From Pelecanus crispus (lineage: Eukaryota > Chordata > Aves > Pelecaniformes > Pelecanidae), in NCBI RefSeq assembly GCF_030463565.1, contig NC_134659.1, positions 9,184,511 to 9,248,510 of the forward strand: 64,000 nucleotides of DNA, written 5' to 3'. How positions within the stretch are numbered: the first letter of the stretch is position 1; every line of letters starts with the position of its first letter. Below are positions 61,087 through 64,000 of the stretch, piece after piece. The translations under genes were made by a program, and so were the position numbers. Below the pieces are notes generated by a model. It saw nothing but the letters and a program-made list of their open reading frames with translations, was not told the origin of the DNA and did not search any database.

Positions 61087-61899
61087 TTAGCAAGGCGTGC
61101 CGAGGGCCAGGAGGGGTGGAGGGGACTCCCGGGGCTTGTCAAAGAAGATGGAGGAGGACATCTCTGTTTTGAGCTTGCTGTCGGCACTGCCCTCGCTGGA
61201 GGCAGTGTCAGGGCTGCAGCCCTGGCAGCAGCAGCAGCAGCAGTCCATGAAGGCCTGGCCCAGGGGTCTGCAGAGGCACAGGAGCAGGACGGGCGTCACT
61301 GAGCACTTGAAGAATAGGAAGAACTGGTTGATGAGGTTGAGCAGGTCCAAGGTCTGCTTGGACATGTCAGGGGACATGTAAGCCACCACAATGTTGCAGA
61401 CATTCTCAGGGGTGGTGCAGAGCCCGTAGATGATGGTCAGCCCGATGATGGTGCAGTTCAAGTGACTCTCACACTGGCTGTGCTTTGTCCCTCGGCACTC
61501 AGTCTTCTTCTCGGTGCTGCTGATCCTCCGGGTCACCAGCTGGCAGCTCACGGTGAAGAGGATGGGCAAGCAGAAGTAGCAACCGAAGTACCACCACATC
61601 CGAGCATTTTGGTAGGTGAGAACCAGTGAGTAGACAGACTCAGGCAGGTTGGATGAGGGCTTCATGGTGCAATACTCTGTCACCACACCGGACACGGGCG
61701 ATGTGTCCTGCGCCAGCTGCCACAGCAGGATCTCTGGCACCGACAGCGTCATGGAACCCACCCATATGACGGCCAGCTTGGCGATGATGGACTGGCACTG
61801 CTCAATGGGCCGGGCGCTGGCCTGGGGGCTGGTGGCTGCGTGGAACCTGTCAATGCCCAGAGCGCAGAGACTGAAGGTGGTGACTCCCAGAGATGACAC
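61087..61899 (-). CDS. GPR37L1: GPR37L1, last coding exon (partial gene)
   Basis: This exon encodes the final 270 residues of an orphan class A GPCR related to endothelin receptors, known from astrocytes and other glia and reported to respond to prosaposin. Reading from the acceptor (CTCACCAG, complement of 61900-61907), it opens [20 protein letters not shown], the end of TM3 with the DRF variant of the DRY motif. TM4 follows at about exon residues 40-60, TM5 at 101-122, TM6 at 148-175 and TM7 at 186-210. Then comes a CCCCCC cluster at 220-225, probably palmitoylated, and a tail ending in [16 protein letters not shown], nearly the mammalian end. The stop is TAA at 61087-61089. GPR37 is the alternative, but the tail and the exon boundary fit GPR37L1. 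The first coding exon (N-terminus and TM1 to TM3) is not in the window. Confidence 0.95.
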   Translation of the reverse strand: MSSLGVTTFSLCALGIDRFHAATSPQASARPIEQCQSIIAKLAVIWVGSMTLSVPEILLWQLAQDTSPVSGVVTEYCTMKPSSNLPESVYSLVLTYQNARMWWYFGCYFCLPILFTVSCQLVTRRISSTEKKTECRGTKHSQCESHLNCTIIGLTIIYGLCTTPENVCNIVVAYMSPDMSKQTLDLLNLINQFFLFFKCSVTPVLLLCLCRPLGQAFMDCCCCCCQGCSPDTASSEGSADSKLKTEMSSSIFFDKPRESPPPLLALGTPC

Positions 61900-64000
61900 C
61901 TGGTGAGAGGGGAGGCAGAACAAGTGGGCCTTGCTGCAGGGACATCATGGGGGGCTTGACTTTACCAGGCTGGTGGCAAACCCCCGTCTACCCAAGACCA
62001 CAGCCCAAGACCCTTCCTCCAAGGTTTTAGAGGGGTCACAGCCTGTGGCTGCATCCCAGGGTTGGAGACACTTTTCTGTGACTCGTGAGAGGGCAGTGGA
62101 TAAAAATGTCCCTTGACCCATTCATCCCTGCCCAGCTCCCTTTTCTGCAGAAGGGAGAGGCTTTGCTGGATGTCTGTCTGTCCAGCCAGGGTGGGAATAG
62201 CAGGATTGTCACTCAGGCTCTTCCTCTACTCAGGGTGGCTCTTGGAGAGGAAAAGCAGGGACCATCACACCCACCAGGACCTTCCCAGGGTCCCCAAGGC
62301 CCCCCAGCTGCCCCAGGCTGGCTTATCCCTGCCCTGCTCTGCAGAGCTTCCGCCTGCTTCCCGGACAGGCCAAATGAGTTGAAGGCACCGTTGTCACAAA
62401 TCAGCTTGGGGCAATTTCCGCTGCATTGAGAATGGCAGGAAAAACATCCCATTTGCCAAAGGGAAGAGGCCAAAGGAGGCAGAGGAATCACGGTGGCCCT
62501 GGGAGGGCTGGCAAGGCACCAAGGGTCACAATCAGCATTCATGGTCCCAGCCCCAGAGCTGCAGCTTTGCTCAGAGCCAAGTCCCACAGCCCTCAGCCAG
62601 GAAAATGGCAGAGTCACGTGCTGGTGCCCCCCAGCCCTGTGGCCATTCCTGGCCTCACGAAGCCATCAAATGTCACCCTGTACTGAAGGATCATCCCAGC
62701 ACTCAGGAAACCTCCCAGGGCTCTGCATGATACCTGGGCAGCACCCCTAAACGGGTCTGGCACCGCTCCCCACTGCCCCCACTGCAGTCTTTTCCAGTGG
62801 TCCTGGGCTGGCCCCTTCAGTGTTGCAGAGCACAGGAGCTCATGACCAGCACTGATGCCAAAGCACCCAGCATCACTGTTCAGTTTTGCACAGCAGCATC
62901 CCCCCAGACACAGCATCAGGGCACCAGCCCAGCATCACCATCCTGCACCCAGCCCCGCCGCCCGACAACACTACTTGTTCCAGCTCCTCTGCCCAATGCC
63001 CAGAGCCACCCTGAGCATCCAGCACCATTGCCCTGCCCCACCACCAGCACCCAGCGCACTTGCCCAGCTCCCTGGCTGGCACTTGCAGACCTCCCAGCGC
63101 TACTGTGCTGCTGCCTCTCCTCTCCCTCTGCACCCTCTTACAGGCTCTTCTGTCTCTCCTGGTCCCCTTGGGCCTGGCCCGTAATGCAGTCATGGCAGAG
63201 CATCCTTCCCCAGTGCCCTGGCAGGGATGGAGATGGTGCCACTGGTCACCCCAGGCCCATCCCTGCACACTGCCTGTCACCAGGTGCCATGTAGCCAGCT
63301 CTGCTCCAAAAACGTGGGTTTTGTGCCCCCCCGCCCCTGAGCATTTGAGTAGCCTCAAGGTGGAGGCCAGATGATCTGCTCCTTACAGAGTTCATCCAGC
63401 CACCTGAAACACTTGCATAGTCCCATACAGAAAGGCTGGACATTTACTACTGGGCTGCAGACTGATTCCCTTCTCATGGCTGACTCTTTGCTGGGGATTT
63501 AGCTCTGGCCTGGCCATGCCCTCCCACCCAGGCTGAAGGGTCCCTGGTGCTGGGTCCCAGGTGAACAGAGAAGCCCTGAAGCCCCTTTCTGCCCTTGCTC
63601 TGGGGACCAGAGGCAGGAGGGCAGGGCAGGATTGGCAGCTGGGGTGGCAGAGCAGGAGTAGCCTCCTGGGTGGACCACGCCAGGACCATGCCTCCCCAGG
63701 GCTGTGCCATGCCCACCCTTCAGCAGCCCCAACATCCCATTGTCCTTTTCTGCCTCCTTCGGGGACCGATCTGTCCCAGGGGCACCCTGGTGCTGCTGAA
63801 TCACTGCACCTGGAGGTGCCACCCCCAGGGACCCCCCACAGGGACATGGCCAGGGAGCCCGTGGGCAGCTCAGAGACCGGCCATGGCAGACCCTCCTCAG
63901 GAAGGGGTCTGGTTTAGGGACATCACCCTTTCCTTCCCGTCCTCAGCCAGGGCGCTGAGCCTGCCTGTCTGGGCAAATGTGGATCCATATTCCTGCCCCT
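61900..64000 (-). other. GPR37L1: GPR37L1 intron (incomplete)
   Basis: Sequence upstream of the last coding exon on the minus strand. No minus-strand frame here shows the expected TM1-TM3 segment, so the preceding exon lies past 64000. No repeat family was recognised. Confidence 0.7.

Noticed and set aside
61900-64000. Possible GPR37L1 first coding exon in the window
   Set aside because: None of the minus-strand frames carries the expected TM1-TM3 hydrophobic segments or an exon end joining to VSSLGV, so the exon must lie to the right.
1-64000. CRISPR arrays, bacterial operons, tRNA or rRNA genes
   Set aside because: The window is spliced vertebrate DNA. The tandem arrays lack spacer structure, and no cloverleaf or ribosomal sequence was recognised by eye.

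Overview
The window is GC-rich vertebrate nuclear DNA, most likely from a bird. The evidence is a CR1-type LINE fragment carrying the CR1 3' end, avian-style LTR copies, and three spliced genes in the order and orientation known from human 1q32.1 (PTPN7, ARL8A, GPR37L1). Introns are mostly short, apart from the first ARL8A intron. This would suit a gene-dense microchromosome, but the species and chromosome cannot be read from the sequence.

Layout. 1-18.8 kb: no gene I can support. It is presumably the 5' flank of PTPN7, and LGR6 would be expected to the left by synteny. 18.8-29.0 kb (+): PTPN7, a haematopoietic MAP-kinase tyrosine phosphatase, with nine coding exons resolved to the base and joining into a 363-residue protein. 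29.0-34.6 kb: intergenic, with a small 18-bp tandem repeat. 34.6-36.7 kb: a G-rich minisatellite of about 2 kb that abuts the ARL8A promoter. 36.7-58.8 kb (+): ARL8A, a lysosomal Arf-like GTPase, with a CpG island, seven coding exons (186 residues), a 14.3-kb first intron that has collected transposable elements, and a long 3' UTR. 58.8-60.6 kb: short tail-to-tail spacer. 60.6-64 kb (-): the last coding exon and 3' UTR of GPR37L1, an orphan GPCR. Its first coding exon lies beyond the right edge.

The first ARL8A intron holds an antisense ERVL-like solo LTR (about 40.2-41.3 kb), a 5'-truncated CR1 fragment in antisense (about 42.0-42.9 kb), and two related LTR-like copies facing each other (about 43.5-43.9 and 45.5-45.9 kb). 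No intact retroviral coding region was seen. The three genes have unrelated jobs: MAPK dephosphorylation, lysosome transport, and glial signalling. Their adjacency reflects conserved synteny, not a pathway.

No new multi-gene system was found. The most unusual item is the minisatellite at the ARL8A promoter. It has visible higher-order duplications and many G-quadruplex-type motifs, and it generates several very long open frames that are artefacts.
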